This document shows, one piece after another, positions 33,244 through 44,149 of a DNA stretch of 64,000 nucleotides. The stretch comes from Prorocentrum cordatum. Lineage: Eukaryota > Sar > Dinophyceae > Prorocentrales > Prorocentraceae. The first letter of the stretch is position 1. Each line of letters begins with the position of its first letter. Below the pieces are notes generated by a model. The model did not search any database, was not told the origin of the DNA, and saw nothing but the letters and a program-made list of their open reading frames with translations. A program made the translations under genes and the position numbers. The stretch is from positions 31,001 to 95,000 of the forward strand of contig CAUYUJ010020602.1 in assembly GCA_963575745.1 (NCBI GenBank), in the 5' to 3' direction.

Positions 33244-35088
33244 CTATTCGTCATCCTTGGGCGCCGCGTCCCGCACCGACGTCAGGTGCTTCTGGATCTG
33301 CGCCCTCTTCCTCAACTTGTCCGTCACCTCCTCGTCCGCGAGCGTGTCCTCGATGGTGTCGTGGGACGTCAGCCTCAAGTACTCCTCACCCAGCGACCAA
33401 TCGACCTTCGACTTCCACTTCGCCCCGCTAGCATTGCGAGGCCTCTTCCAGTCATGCTCGCACGTAACACCCTCGTAGGCCTTCATGATCGCGTACATCC
33501 TGAGGCAACTCAGCTCGCTGGCCTGCGAGTTGATCAAACCCTTGAAGTCACCTGAGACCATCATGCGGTCCAGAGTCATGGCCAACACCAGCATCTCGTT
33601 GGCGATGGGAGCCTTGGATAACTCCTTGCTCCTCAGCCACTCCTGGACCTCGAGCTTCGCGGACCGCCCCCCCCTGTAGATCTTGCTCAGCACCGTCGGG
33701 GCGACCCGCGTCTTGATACCCCCCACACGCATGTTGGGGACGTGCTCGTAGCTCTTCAAGGTCTGCAAGAGGGCGTCCCTGGGATTCTTGCTCTCCATCT
33801 CCAGCTGGGCGATCGTGTCCGTGACTGACCCAGAGCCTGGTGATGAGGGCAGCCGCTCCCAGTCCGAGTCTGAGGCGGACTTCCCAGCCTCACGCCCACT
33901 ACCCCTCGTGCCACGGTCCGAGTCGCTCTTCACCAACTCCTCGTGCTCGTTCAGCTTGGCTATGAACTGGTCCAACTGCGCACTCGTCGGCGCAGCCTCG
34001 TCAGTGCTCCAGCCGTGACCTCCAGAGGCCTTGCTCGGCGGCTCCCCCTTGTCCTTCTTCAGCGCCTCCGTGATCGCCGCCAGTCCAGCTCGTAGTTCTT
34101 CCTGCCCACGCTGCAGCTCCGCATAGAGGCCTTTTGCGTCGGGCTCGTCGTCAGAGTCGGGCACTGCCGTGCCCATGATCAGCTCTCCGTCGGACACGTC
34201 GGACTCGGAGTCGGAGTCCGAGAGGCCCTGCCACTGGCGGAAGACGTAGTTCAGCAGGAGAACCCCGAAGAGCACGCCCCCGCCCGCCATCAGCATGGCC
34301 TCCAACTCCCCCGACTCCCAGGCCTCCAGCAGGAGCCCCCAGTAGTCGGACACCTCCTCCGCCGTCTCCTTGGCCGCCGCCGCCGCCTCGAACACCCTGT
34401 GGAAGAGGGGCCCCAGGTGGAAATACCTCCAGATACGCCAGGCGGCGAAAGCCCCACCCGCGACCCCACCCCAGGAGCGGTGTAGCCAGCCGTAGCAGAC
34501 CAGGTTCGACCCCATGGCCCACACCCAGTTCACCAGGCCCGTCTTCTTCGAGCCCTTCTTCTTTCCGCCCAGCTTCCAGAAGCTCTTCTTCTTCTCGGCG
34601 GCCTTGGCGACCTTAACATTCTCGGCGTCCAGCTCCTTCCGCGCGATCAGCCTCGATGAGGCCGCGAGCACCATGTCCCGCGTCTTGTCATTCAGCCCTG
34701 GGAAGGCCGTCCACTGGCTGATGCCCCGCGGCGGCTTGCTGTGCACCGACTGCTTGTCCTTCAAGCATATGATCTGGACCCTGAGCGCCGGGTCCACGCA
34801 CGTCCACGTCTGGTCGCTGGCTTTGCCGACCCGCTCGACCAACAGCATGACCACCCCTGCGCTCTGTCCCTTTGGCAGGTAGTAGATCCTGTTCCACTGC
34901 GCCCAGCCCCCCATCACGAGTGGGCTGCTCCCAACGATCTTCGTCTCCTCCGCCGCGTCGACGAGGTCGACCTCCTCGATCGAGGCCGAGCCCTCCCCGA
35001 CGTTCTCCTCGTCGTCGTCCTCGCCCTCGCTCTCGAAGCGGAGGCCGAGGAAATCCAGGACCTGGTCCTGGCTGAGCCTGCTCCCCAC
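33244..35088 (-). CDS. Gag-like first ORF of the YR retrotransposon
   Basis: A 614-codon frame ahead of RT/RNase H, in the position of gag. No family domain is recognised. Features: an acidic N-terminal segment (SEGEDDDEEN), a Lys-rich patch near residue 170, hydrophobic/aromatic stretches around residues 195-290 that could cross or bind a membrane, a Ser/Asp-rich segment (SDSDSESDVSDGEL), and a charged C-terminal third that may bind RNA. The codon at 35088 is GTG and the first in-frame ATG is 34914, yet upstream residues still look like protein. The frame also continues open, without ATG, back into A1 through an alanine/leucine-rich stretch (about 35095-35165). A spliced or non-ATG start is therefore possible. 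The gap to the RT ORF (32943-33243) is open in the RT frame for part of its length. Confidence 0.65.
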   Translation of the reverse strand: MGSRLSQDQVLDFLGLRFESEGEDDDEENVGEGSASIEEVDLVDAAEETKIVGSSPLVMGGWAQWNRIYYLPKGQSAGVVMLLVERVGKASDQTWTCVDPALRVQIICLKDKQSVHSKPPRGISQWTAFPGLNDKTRDMVLAASSRLIARKELDAENVKVAKAAEKKKSFWKLGGKKKGSKKTGLVNWVWAMGSNLVCYGWLHRSWGGVAGGAFAAWRIWRYFHLGPLFHRVFEAAAAAKETAEEVSDYWGLLLEAWESGELEAMLMAGGGVLFGVLLLNYVFRQWQGLSDSDSESDVSDGELIMGTAVPDSDDEPDAKGLYAELQRGQEELRAGLAAITEALKKDKGEPPSKASGGHGWSTDEAAPTSAQLDQFIAKLNEHEELVKSDSDRGTRGSGREAGKSASDSDWERLPSSPGSGSVTDTIAQLEMESKNPRDALLQTLKSYEHVPNMRVGGIKTRVAPTVLSKIYRGGRSAKLEVQEWLRSKELSKAPIANEMLVLAMTLDRMMVSGDFKGLINSQASELSCLRMYAIMKAYEGVTCEHDWKRPRNASGAKWKSKVDWSLGEEYLRLTSHDTIEDTLADEEVTDKLRKRAQIQKHLTSVRDAAPKDDE

Positions 35089-35235
35089 GGCCAGGGCCTC
35101 CTCCTGGAGGTCGCCCGAGAGGCCCAGGAGCGCCAGCAGCGCGCCGGCGAGCGCAGCAGGCCGCGGAATGGCGCCGCGGTGGGAGGCCGTGCCCAGGCAC
35201 GACCACAGAGGGGCCCGCCTGCGGGCCTCGCCCGT

Positions 35236-35330
35236 GCCGACTTGAGCCCAGAGGGGCAGAGGGGGACGGAGGGGGAAAGGGCGGCTAACAGACTACGACG
35301 GGTAGTGTAAAATAAAGTTCAAGAACAACT
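35236..35330 (-). repeat. A1 split direct repeat (5' end of element)
   Basis: 95 bases matching A2. On the minus strand it begins AGTTGTTCTTGAAC at 35330, next to unrelated flank GGGGCCCGCT. Confidence 0.9.
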
Positions 35331-35828
35331 AGCGGGCCCCTTATGAACTGACTTCGCCACGGAGGCAAGCGCGCGATTGGCCCCTTTCATCTATATATGC
35401 CTAGTAGAACCTGGCGTTCCCCAGGGCCCTGGCGGACATCGCAAGGCGGTTGCACGCGTGATGTTTATATGCGCAGCGGCCGCCAGAGGCCTTCCAATAC
35501 TGCAGGAATTCCAGCACGCGCGCCCCCATGCCCCTTTGGGACTGGAAAGGCATCTGCCGAGGATTGCGCTCGATCGCCTGATGCAACATCAACGGGGCCC
35601 TACGCGCGGGTGGGATGAAAACAGCGGCAGTATTAGCAAACACTTCCGCATCTTCTGCACATACATCAGGGGGCCAGGGCGCGTGGCGCCTTGTCTCGAC
35701 AGCCGTGGAGTGGAGCCTCGGCTGGACCACGCCCCCAAGCACCCCCAGGCTAATCCTGAATGCTCTCGGCTGTGACCCGCGCGCAAAATTGGCATCGCTG
35801 ACGAGGTAGCATGTCTTCATACGGCGCC

Positions 35829-36203
35829 TCAGTGGATTAAGCGATGGACTCTGCGAATGGTCGCTGTCCGAGCGGCGACCCTTGCACATGTTGCCCCGAT
35901 GAGGGCCCAGAAGACCGCGGCCGCCAGACTCTGCGCGCAGCCGAGATCGAGCACGCGCATGATATCTAAGCAGATCATCGACACAGCGAACCCCGCGACA
36001 CCGAGGACCGGCGCCGCGAAGTTGACACCCGCATGGTTTTTCACGTTGAAGAAATCAAGCTGGACAGGGCGACCTGGACCGATCAGGTCCTTCACCTCGC
36101 CGAGCGTCGGTGACAGCGCCCTTGCGGGGCAGCCTGCGCCCCGAAGGCAAGCCGAGCTCAGGGAAATGACACCAGATGCCATACCCCCGCAAGTCAGGAT
36201 CAT
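35829..36203 (-). CDS. Weak candidate exon, hydrophobic protein
   Basis: A 124-codon frame with an ATG at 36203 in otherwise unannotated sequence. It includes PVQLDFFNVKNHAGVNFAAP and two hydrophobic stretches (LGVAGFAVSMICLDIMRVL and AVFWALIGATCARVAA) that could be membrane segments. Neighbouring minus frames (36341-36781, 37488-38225) also read as plausible but unknown protein, so a multi-exon minus-strand gene is conceivable. No splice pattern was resolved and no family is recognised. The rest of 35331-38490 shows no repeat or RNA feature I can name. Confidence 0.2.
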   Translation of the reverse strand: MILTCGGMASGVISLSSACLRGAGCPARALSPTLGEVKDLIGPGRPVQLDFFNVKNHAGVNFAAPVLGVAGFAVSMICLDIMRVLDLGCAQSLAAAVFWALIGATCARVAARTATIRRVHRLIH

Positions 36204-38496
36204 GGCGGCGACATCTCAGCAAGCGTTTGAACTGCGCCTCCGAAGTAACGGCCATCGGCTTTACCGCTGAGCGCGCCATTTCGGCGCATTGCACGGGACC
36301 CTTGTCTACCATTGGGCAGCTCGCCGCTGGCAGAGGAGACTCAAATAGCTGGTCTTAGTGGCAATTGCATGCCCAGCAAAGGTGTTCCACGTGATCCCAC
36401 CGCTTGAATCCACGCGCCTGGTGGATCCCCCAAGAGATCCGCTCTCATCTTGCAGACGGCGGCGCATAGCCCGCCAGCCAACGCAAAGCCACGTTCAGCC
36501 GCGCGGATGTCGCCAGCGAATGGCTTGGAGTCGTGGCCACGGTCGGGGAACACCCCTGTGGACATTACATGAAATGGCCGCGCGATGATTCTCGCGGCGG
36601 CTGCCAGGGCGCGCATCCCGCGGCAGCCGCATTGAGAAGATCCGCTCTTCCGAGCGATGACGATTGCGCGGCGGGCCGAGGTGGCAACGTTGCCCCGCGA
36701 AAACGCGATGAAGCTATATTTCATTGCGCGGGGCGCTCCGTCGGAGTAGTACCCCACTGGAAGAGCAAAGTCTGTTTTCAACTGCTTCGCAGCATGGCTC
36801 TCGAAGTGCGGCGGCGCGCTCCGAGCGCCCAGGCGGCGAAGCGAAGATCATGGCCCGAAAGGTTGGCCTCGTAGGTGCCGCTGAAAGTCTCGCGCGGGAG
36901 AGACAGGGGGAACTTGCAATGCGCGCGCGCCTGGGCGTCTGAATCCCACATGGGGACCTCTGAAATGTAAAACGCCCCGCGGTTGTTCATTCCAAGCGCT
37001 CCCCGAATACGGTGGGCGCGGCGCGCCCAACCGTCGGGGCCACATGCTAAGTCGCCCAGGCCACGGGGCCCAGCCCTCGAAAAAGCGCCATGCGACTGCG
37101 CGCGCATCGCATTGGAGAAGGGGGGATCGGCGCCGCCCTCGGCCGCATAGTTCTCGAATGTTCGGTTGCGGGGTGCTGCTCTCGACCTGGGCGAAGCTGG
37201 CGCGGGTCAGACGTGGGCCCCGACGTCGATCATCATCGATCGATCGGTTCGACCTTCACTCGAAAAAATCACAGAGGTGGGGCGAACGTGGTAATATGAC
37301 CCCCCCCTCCCCCCCCATCTCCCAGACATCCTGCGCCGCGACCGCGCCCTCGCCCCACCTGCCGAGGAAGTGCCCCCGCAACCCTTCCCCGCGCGGGCCC
37401 GCGAGCTGCCGTGCATTAGTTGACTTCCCGGCTGTCTCGATGGATGCCGATGCTGCCGGTGCGCGGGCTGCCATGGCGACAGGCGGTTCAAGCGCGAAAG
37501 ATTGCGCAAACCTGGCGCGGTCGATTCCAGAGATCTCCAAAAAGCCTGATCGCGACGGCGACTGCGGCCACGCGATGCGGGATCTGACTGGCCAGCACTA
37601 CTGCGAGAGCGCCTGGGCCGCTCGAGACGCCCTCGCGCCCCCCCAGAGAGCGCGCCCCAATCCTCTTCGCTAAAGAATGCGAGGATGTCTCAAGCGAGGG
37701 CGCCGACCATATCTTCGAGATCGGCCCCAGGAGACACAAGCAGAGGTTTGTTATGATACACCTTGGAAGCGAGGGTCGGCCCTCGGCAACTCCAGACGGC
37801 AAACATGTTTCACTTGGCGACCTGCATGCCCCACAATCGGACCCGGTTGGACAGGGCGCGCGGGAAGGCACAGTGCCCTTCCGAGGGCCACATTGCCACA
37901 GAAATGCAGGATGCATGGGCCGCGAGACACAGGACGCAAGGGCACCCTTGATTTGGCGGGGTCGACCCACTAATCCGAACCGCCTGCGCTGCAACCCGTC
38001 GACCTGCAGGGGCATGCCCCGCAGCGTCGAGGAACTCAGCTGCATCGGGCAGGTCAGACTGCCCCGACTGTTCGACTGTAAGCAGCAGACAGTCCTTCCT
38101 TTTCCCCCACGCTTCCTGACGACAAGGCTCACGAGTTGCCGCCGCGTCCTCGCGCGTCGGGCACTCCGCAGCAGCAGAAGGTTTGCGCGTGGACATCGCC
38201 CCATCCCCCCCCTCCCCTCCTTCATTCTCGATCATCAGTTACCTCCTTTTCACCATGGATCCCCACCTCGTTCCCCTCGCCAGCCTCGCCACCGACGGGG
38301 CAGAGCAACTGCGCGCGGTCCAAATACCGGCGCCTATCGCACTGCGCACGCAGCGCATTCACACGGTTAACCGCGCGCCCCTTGAAATCCTGAAATCCGA
38401 GCAGAGAGATGAACACGAGTCACGCGCTCGCGCGTTGGCGCGCACGTCGCACGCGCATCGCACGCACATTACGCAAACCACAAAAAGTCACACATC

Positions 38497-38508
38497 ACAC
38501 ACACGCAC

Positions 38509-38539
<31 letters not shown>

Positions 38540-38575
38540 TCACGAGCTCACGCCCCCCCCCCCCCCCCGCGCACG
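38497..38575. repeat. (CA)n with adjoining C run
   Basis: CA dinucleotides at about 38497-38540, then a run of 18 C near 38551. Non-coding. 38575-39060 is GC-rich with no recognisable gene. Confidence 0.9.
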
Positions 38576-39099
38576 CGCGCGCTGATCCGGAGCGTCTTCC
38601 GACGCCCTCGTCGCCGCGCTCGCCGATGCCATCGCTGGGGCAATCAGGCCCCAGAGCCGATTCGCCTCGCGAGGAAGGGGTCGGAATCGATGGCTCGAGA
38701 GGGGGGCGGTGGCGCCCGAGTTTATTGATCGCCCCTGCATGGGGCTGGGGCCCCTCTTTAAAGACGGCGCCCCCGTCGGTCGACATTGATCTACTTGCCC
38801 CCCCGTCAACTGCGCGAGGGCGCGCGCCCAGCGGGCGCCCAACTGATGCGAGGGAACGCGGCTTGGGGAGGTTAGATCTATAGATACTTAAGGATTCGAA
38901 TGCGAGCTGGGGGCGAGGCCTCGCCCAAGCCAGCATTGATCTCATCGCAGTCGACCGTCGACCTGGCGCGGCGGGGAGCGGGCATCTGTGGTGCCACGCC
39001 CCCTCTCATCGACCTCGCTCCTCCTCCTCCTCCTACTCCCTCCTCCCCCCCCTCCTCCACGAGTCTCCTCCGATCTCATATGTACTCTTCCTTCTCCAC

Positions 39100-39800
39100 A
39101 ATTGCTCAATATGAATACTACTCCCCCTCTTCCCTCGATGGCGCGCCGGGAGTAGCCGAGCCCCCCCCCCGCGCCCTGCTTTTTTACACGCAGGTTTCCC
39201 GGGGGTCGGGTTCTCGCATGCATTCTTCCAAAATGCTGCTCTCGCTGAGGCGCCGGCCACATTCTCGGGCCACGCTCGTTTCGAATCTTGCTCCCGCTGC
39301 AGCGCTGGCCTCATTTCCGTGCTTCCGCTCGTTCCGAATCGCGCTCCAACTGCGGCGCTGGCCTCATTTCCGCGCTTCCGCCCGTTTCGACTCGCGGTCC
39401 CGCTGCAGCGCTGGCGCCATTTCCCGTGCCATGCCACAGCACACGCGCGCGCGCGCACACACGCACACACACACACCACCACCACCACCACCACCAGCAC
39501 CACCATCACCACCACCACCAGCACCAGCACCAGCACCAGCACCAGCACCAGCACCAGCACCAGCACCAGCACCAGCACCAGCACCACCACAACCACGCAC
39601 ACACGCACGCACGCACGCACGCGCACCACCACCCACTACGCACGCACGCGCGGAGCCACAGGTCCGCTACGACACGCGTCCGCGGATAGAGAAAGTCGGC
39701 GCCATGGTAAGGGGTGGGAGGGGGGGGTAGGACGTCAGATATGACGCGAGCGCACCTAGCTTGCCCCTTCCCCCCCCCCCCCCCCTCCGCAATGACTCAA
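39100..39800 (+). repeat. Interspersed repeat family D, copy 2, split by CAC arrays
   Basis: Contains CTCAATATGAATACTACTCC (39105), TTTTTTACACGCAGGTTTCC, then three ~53-bp units with GCTGCAGCGCTGG cores (39275-39430). An inserted CA/CAC/CAGCAC array (39445-39640) follows. The closing block TGACGCGAGCGCACCTAGC is at 39740. A second CTCAATATGAATACTACTCC follows at 39788. Same order as the copies at 40.85 and 46.14 kb. Confidence 0.75.
39445..39640. repeat. (CAC)n/(CAGCAC)n microsatellite
   Basis: CA, then CAC, then CAGCAC hexamers (39517-39586), then GCAC units. The His/Thr/Ala frames across it are artefacts. Confidence 0.95.
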
Positions 39801-40124
39801 TATGAATACTACTCCCCCTCTCCCCCTGATGACGGTTTGAAAATGCTCGACCCCGCCCGTATTGTTTCTTCCATACCTAGGCTTTGCCTGGAAGGGTTCT
39901 CACCGCGTTGGCATCAAACTGGGCAGTTTTCCACGCCCCGGGCGGTTCCCCCAGGATCCGCCCCGCGGTTCCCCCAGTGACAGCCCCTTAGCTTAGCGCT
40001 GCCTACTTAGAACTTAAAAGGAGTCGGGCAATGCCCCTCGCCCCAGGCGGTTCCCCCGGCACCCGCCCCGCGGCCCCCCCAGGCCCCCCCCCGCGGCCCC
40101 CCCAGTTACGCCCCCTGGGTTCAC

Positions 40125-40735
40125 CCAGCTTAGCTCAGCTCAGCTAAGCTAAGCTAAGCTCAGCTTGTCTCATCTTAGCTTAGCTTAGCTTAGCTTAGCT
40201 TAGCTTTGCCTAGCCTAGCTTAGCTTACCTCATCCTAGCTTAGCTTAGCTTTAGTTTAGCTTGGCCTAGCTTAGCTTAGCAAGGCCTGGTTTTGGTTAGC
40301 TTGGCTTAGCATAGCCTACCTTACCTTAGCGCAGCTCAGCGCAGCATTTACACAGCATAGCATAGCATCGCCAAGCGCATCATAGCACAGCACAGCACAG
40401 CATAGCTCAGCATAACATAACATGTCATAGCGCAGCATAGTATATCATAGCATATCACAACATAGTATCACTTAGCATCGCACAGTGCAGCATAGCAGAG
40501 CATAACATAGCATAGCGCAGCATATCATGTCATATCATAGCCTAGCACAGCGCAGCATAGCATAACATAGCATAGCGCAGCATATCACAGCATACCATAG
40601 CGCAGCATAGCATAATATCGCATAGCCCAGCATACCACAGCGAAGCCGAGTGTACCCTAGCATAGCATAGCATAGCATAGCGCAGAATAGCGCAGCATAA
40701 CGCAGCATAACATAACATAGCATAGCATTAGCGCA
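40125..40735. repeat. Pentamer satellite (TAGCT)n to (CATAG/CACAG/CGCAG)n
   Basis: Starts as TAGCT/CAGCT (40125-40340) and drifts to AGCATAGCGCAGCATA-type units (40340-40735), all on a 5-base period. Over 120 units. 39800-40125 before it is C-rich unique sequence without a gene. Confidence 0.9.
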
Positions 40736-40841
40736 GAGTAGACGGCATGTAGATGCAGGTGTAAGTGTATGTGTAGCTGTCGGTGTAGATGTAGAAGTTG
40801 CTTTCCTAAATGCTCCAATTCCTAGGTAAGGTCACACTGGG

Positions 40842-41340
40842 GTAGTTTTACACGCAAGTTTCCCCGGAGTTTGGTTTTCGTTTGCATGTGTTTCAAAATG
40901 CTGCTCTCGCTGAGACGCCGGCCTCATTTTCGGGCCCCGCTCGTTCCGAATCGCGCTCCCGCTGCAGCGCTGGCCTCATTTCCGTGCTTCCGCTCGTTCC
41001 GGATCGTGCTCCCGCTGCAGCGCTGGCGTCATTTCCGCGCTTCCGCTCGTTTCGACTCGTGCCCCCGCTGCAGCGCTGGCGTCATTTCCCGCGCCATGCC
41101 ACGAAATGCAATGCAACGCTAGGTTGATACTACCCTTAGCGGTGCTCTTCTACGCCATGCCATGCCGCACTCTACAATGCATCGCGTACCCTTTTCGGGA
41201 TCATTGCCCTGCTCGACATCCGACTGTGCGAGTAGAAAGGGAATCCACGCCATAGTAAGGGCTGGGAGGGGGGGGGGGGGGGGGGCTTTAGGATGTCAGA
41301 TGTGACGCGAGCGCGCCTAGCTTGCCCCTCCCCTCTCCTC
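40842..41340 (+). repeat. Interspersed repeat family D, copy 3
   Basis: TTTTACACGCAAGTTTCC at 40845, three ~53-bp units with CCGCTGCAGCGCTGG, ACAATGCATCGCGTACCC (41175), GCTCGACATCCGACTG (41211), GGGCTGGGAGG plus a G run, and TGACGCGAGCGCGCCTAGC (41300). This is the most complete copy. Confidence 0.8.
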
Positions 41341-41599
41341 GCCCTCCCCGCGTCTCTCTCCCTCGCCCCCCCCCTTCTTACTCGGGCGCGAGATCGTCGG
41401 GTTCGAGGTTCGATCGGCTCTCGGGCAGCGTGAACGCTAGAGAGGGCGCGGTGGCGGGGCTGACTTGTCCTGGATGCCATCGGTCACGTGGCCCCTGGAA
41501 TCGCTCAGCTGGTCGACCGCCCCGTCGATCTGGGGCGCCAGCGGCGAGAACCGCGGCGCGCTCGCCACCTCCCCCCCCCCCATTCATTCCGCGCGCGAG

Positions 41600-41810
41600 G
41601 GGTCGGTCCGAGGAGCGATGGCGAATCGACGACGGATCGATCGACGATCTCTGATCGATCATCGACCTATCACATTGCCGACGGATTGGTCCGCGATGGA
41701 TTGATCGACGGATCGATCGACGATGGGTCGGCCGATCCATCGAAAGACCTTCGAAGCGGACATCGACGACGAGTCGATGACCAGATCGATGGAACGATCG
41801 AGCCCCCCCC
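41600..41810. repeat. GATCGATC-rich degenerate array
   Basis: Dense GATCGAT/GACGGATCGA words over about 200 bases, many overlapping palindromes. Both strands show short Asp/Ser/Ile/Arg-rich frames that I regard as artefacts. Confidence 0.7.
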
Positions 41811-42254
41811 CCCCGCCCGCGTCGAGGCCAGTGAACTGCTCGTGTCTGCGAGCGCAGGCGCAGACGCATGTCGCACTGTGCAGCGTTCTTGTTCGCCATT
41901 GATGTCGTGGCTGCGGATGCCGAAGCTGCACTCCGCCCCCGATTCTCTTGGTCACGAGAGCGACGAGGAGGAGGGGGGCGATGGGGGGGGGGGGGAAAGG
42001 AGGGGGGGGGGCGGAGGAGGGAATGCCCTGGATAACTTGGAGAGGACGCATGGGGCTCGACGAGGGGGTGGCCAGGCATATCGAGGAGGAGACGTCGGAT
42101 CAGCCCGCCCCACCTCTGCTCCCCCCCACCTCATCCTCGTGGATCCTCCGGGGGGCCTGTTAGCGCAGCGCGTCTCGAAGGCTGCCTCGCGCGCGAGTGA
42201 TCCGTCGCTTCCCCCTCGCTTCCACTTGCTCCTCCACGCCCCCCGAGGCTTCTG

Positions 42255-42656
42255 CAAGTTTGCACGCTGCACTTCAAGAAGGCCACGGCAATGTTCGCCT
42301 GCAGCCCGGAGAAGATCACTGCCGCAGATTTCTCGGCGACCTGCCGCGGGGCCTACTCGGCGGCGCCGAACATCACAAAATTATTGGGCGCCGGGTTCCG
42401 GTCATCTCGCGACTGGGCGCGCAAGATTCCAGACCCGCTGGCGGCCGCGGGTGGCGAGGCGGCGGACGCCGCGGCCATGGCCGCGAAGCGTGGCGCCGCG
42501 GTGCAGGACATGAGCAAGCAGCAGGTCGAGGCTCGCGCGGCTCTCGCCGCGGCCACGGCCGCCGCTGCGGCGTTGTCAGAGCCGGCCCCCTCGCCGCAGA
42601 TCCGCGCCTCGCGGCGGGCGGGGGCCGCGGGCGAGGGAGAGGACTGGCGTCGCTGA
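42255..42656 (+). CDS. Candidate exon, alanine-rich unknown protein
   Basis: The frame is open from before 42255, with an ATG at 42291 and a stop at 42656. It starts CTLHFKKATAMFACSPEKI and continues ITAADFSATCRGAYSAAPN before an Ala/Glu-rich segment (VEARAALAAATAAAAAL) that could be helical. A pyrimidine-rich stretch and CTGCAAG lie just upstream, so an intron acceptor is possible. No domain is recognised. It is the most protein-like stretch between the two retrotransposons, but low-complexity composition makes it uncertain. Confidence 0.3.
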   Translation, partial: QVCTLHFKKATAMFACSPEKITAADFSATCRGAYSAAPNITKLLGAGFRSSRDWARKIPDPLAAAGGEAADAAAMAAKRGAAVQDMSKQQVEARAALAAATAAAAALSEPAPSPQIRASRRAGAAGEGEDWRR

Positions 42657-43244
42657 GGGTGGCGCAGCACCCGCCGCCTCGCCACCGCTGCCGACGTTGT
42701 TCCCGCGATGGTCACGCACGCCATATTGCTGGGCATCGAGAAGCGGCCCTGCGAAATGGCCGCCCAGGCCACCTGCGCCAAGACGCCCGGGCCTGACGCG
42801 GGCGTCGAGACGCCGCAGGGGGGCCCATTCCAGGCCAGCGCGGTCAAACATTCACAGCTATCACAAGGCACCTAGCATGAACATTATTCGGCAACTGGAG
42901 CATATACATTACCAGTGGCGGGCCGTTTTGCAATCCCAAGACATTATGCAGGTCGGCGACGGCTACGACGTCGGGGCGGCGCGGCCCACGCGCGCTTCCC
43001 CGTTTTCCCGTGGCAAAGACGAAAACGTAGACACCAGAACCCCGCACGCACCAGGATCCGCTGTCCTGCGCAAGTTCCGGTGCGGGGCCAGAAAAATCGT
43101 CGGTGCATAGACGCAGTGTATATATAGAGTTCGGCTACATAATCAGAACAGGCAGCGGCGAGTTCGCGGTGGATGAAGTCCGAATCCGCCCCGTTCCCAG
43201 ATCAGAAGATGGTGCTCAACCTCGTGGAATAGGTCCGAAGGGGC

Positions 43245-44092
43245 CCCCATCTCCGCTTCCTCCCCCTACCCCTCCCTCCCCCCTGCCCCCCTCCCCACAC
43301 CCACTCCCCTCTATTCCTCACTTCCTTCTCCTCCCCCCAATTCCTCTTCTCCCTTCCCACACTCCTTTCCTCATCCTCCGTCGTCCTCCTCCCCTCCACC
43401 CCTCCCCCCCCCCCTTCCTCCCCCCCCCTCGGCTCCCCCCCGCCCCCCCGTTTTCCCCTCCGCCCCCCCCCCTCCCCCCCCCTACTCCTCTCCCCCACCC
43501 CCCCCCCCCCCCCCCCTTTCCCCCTCCTCCCCTTCCCCGTCCCCCCCCATCCGCCCCTCTCCCATCCCCCTCCTTCTCCTCCCCCCCACCCCCCCTGCCG
43601 CCCGCCGGCGCCCCCCATCCTCCTCCCCCTTCATCCAAGGGGGGAGGGCGGGGGGGGCGGGCCGGGGTCTGCTCTGAGCGCCCGCGATTGCCCCGCTACC
43701 CCCACCACCCGCCTCCTCACCCGCCGCCCCCCTCCCCAACACCCCCCCCTCCCATCTACCCCAGGAACCGCCAACCCGTCTACGCTGATCGTCCCCCCCC
43801 CCCACCACCCCCCCCCCCCCCCCCCCCTCCCCCCCCATCCCCTCCCCCCCCCCCCTCCCCCCCCCCCCCACCCCCCCCCCCTTGCCCCCCGCCACCCCCC
43901 CCCCCCCCTCCCTTACCCTTCCCCCTAATCCCCCGCCCATTCCCCCCCCCCCCCCCCCTTCCCCCCCCCCCCTCCCCCCCCCCATTCCTCCCTCCCCCCT
44001 CCTCTCCCCCCTCCCGCCCCCCCCCCCCACCCTTTTTTCCCCCCCTTCCCCCCCCCCCCTTCCTCGCACCCCCCCCCCCCCCTCCTCCTTTA
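43245..44092. repeat. ~850-bp polypyrimidine tract
   Basis: The plus strand is nearly all C and T, with C runs up to about 15-20 bases, interrupted once around 43640-43790 by purine-containing sequence. Poly-Pro plus frames and poly-Gly minus frames result. Such tracts can form triplex or other non-B DNA. Confidence 0.9.
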
Positions 44093-44149
44093 CAATTATG
44101 CAATATAAATATGATACCAGAAAAAGCCCCAATCAGAATTTGGGAGGGG

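Larger units (their letters stand above)
27733..35330 (-). mobile_element. Ngaro-like tyrosine-recombinase retrotransposon, complete with split direct repeats
   Basis: Read on the minus strand the order is A1 (35330-35236), gag-like ORF, RT/RNase H ORF, tyrosine recombinase ORF, B1 (28437-28143), A2 (28141-28047), B2 (28026-27733). A1/A2 differ at one base of 95 and B1/B2 by a single T in about 295, so the copy looks young. Split direct repeats in A1-ORFs-B1-A2-B2 order are the hallmark of the Ngaro/VIPER branch of YR retrotransposons. Such elements are thought to form a circle and insert by recombination without target duplication. AGT occurs at the start of A1 (35330-35328), at the B1/A2 joint (28141-28139) and just past B2 (27732-27730), as expected for the short core these recombinases use. 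Confidence 0.9.
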
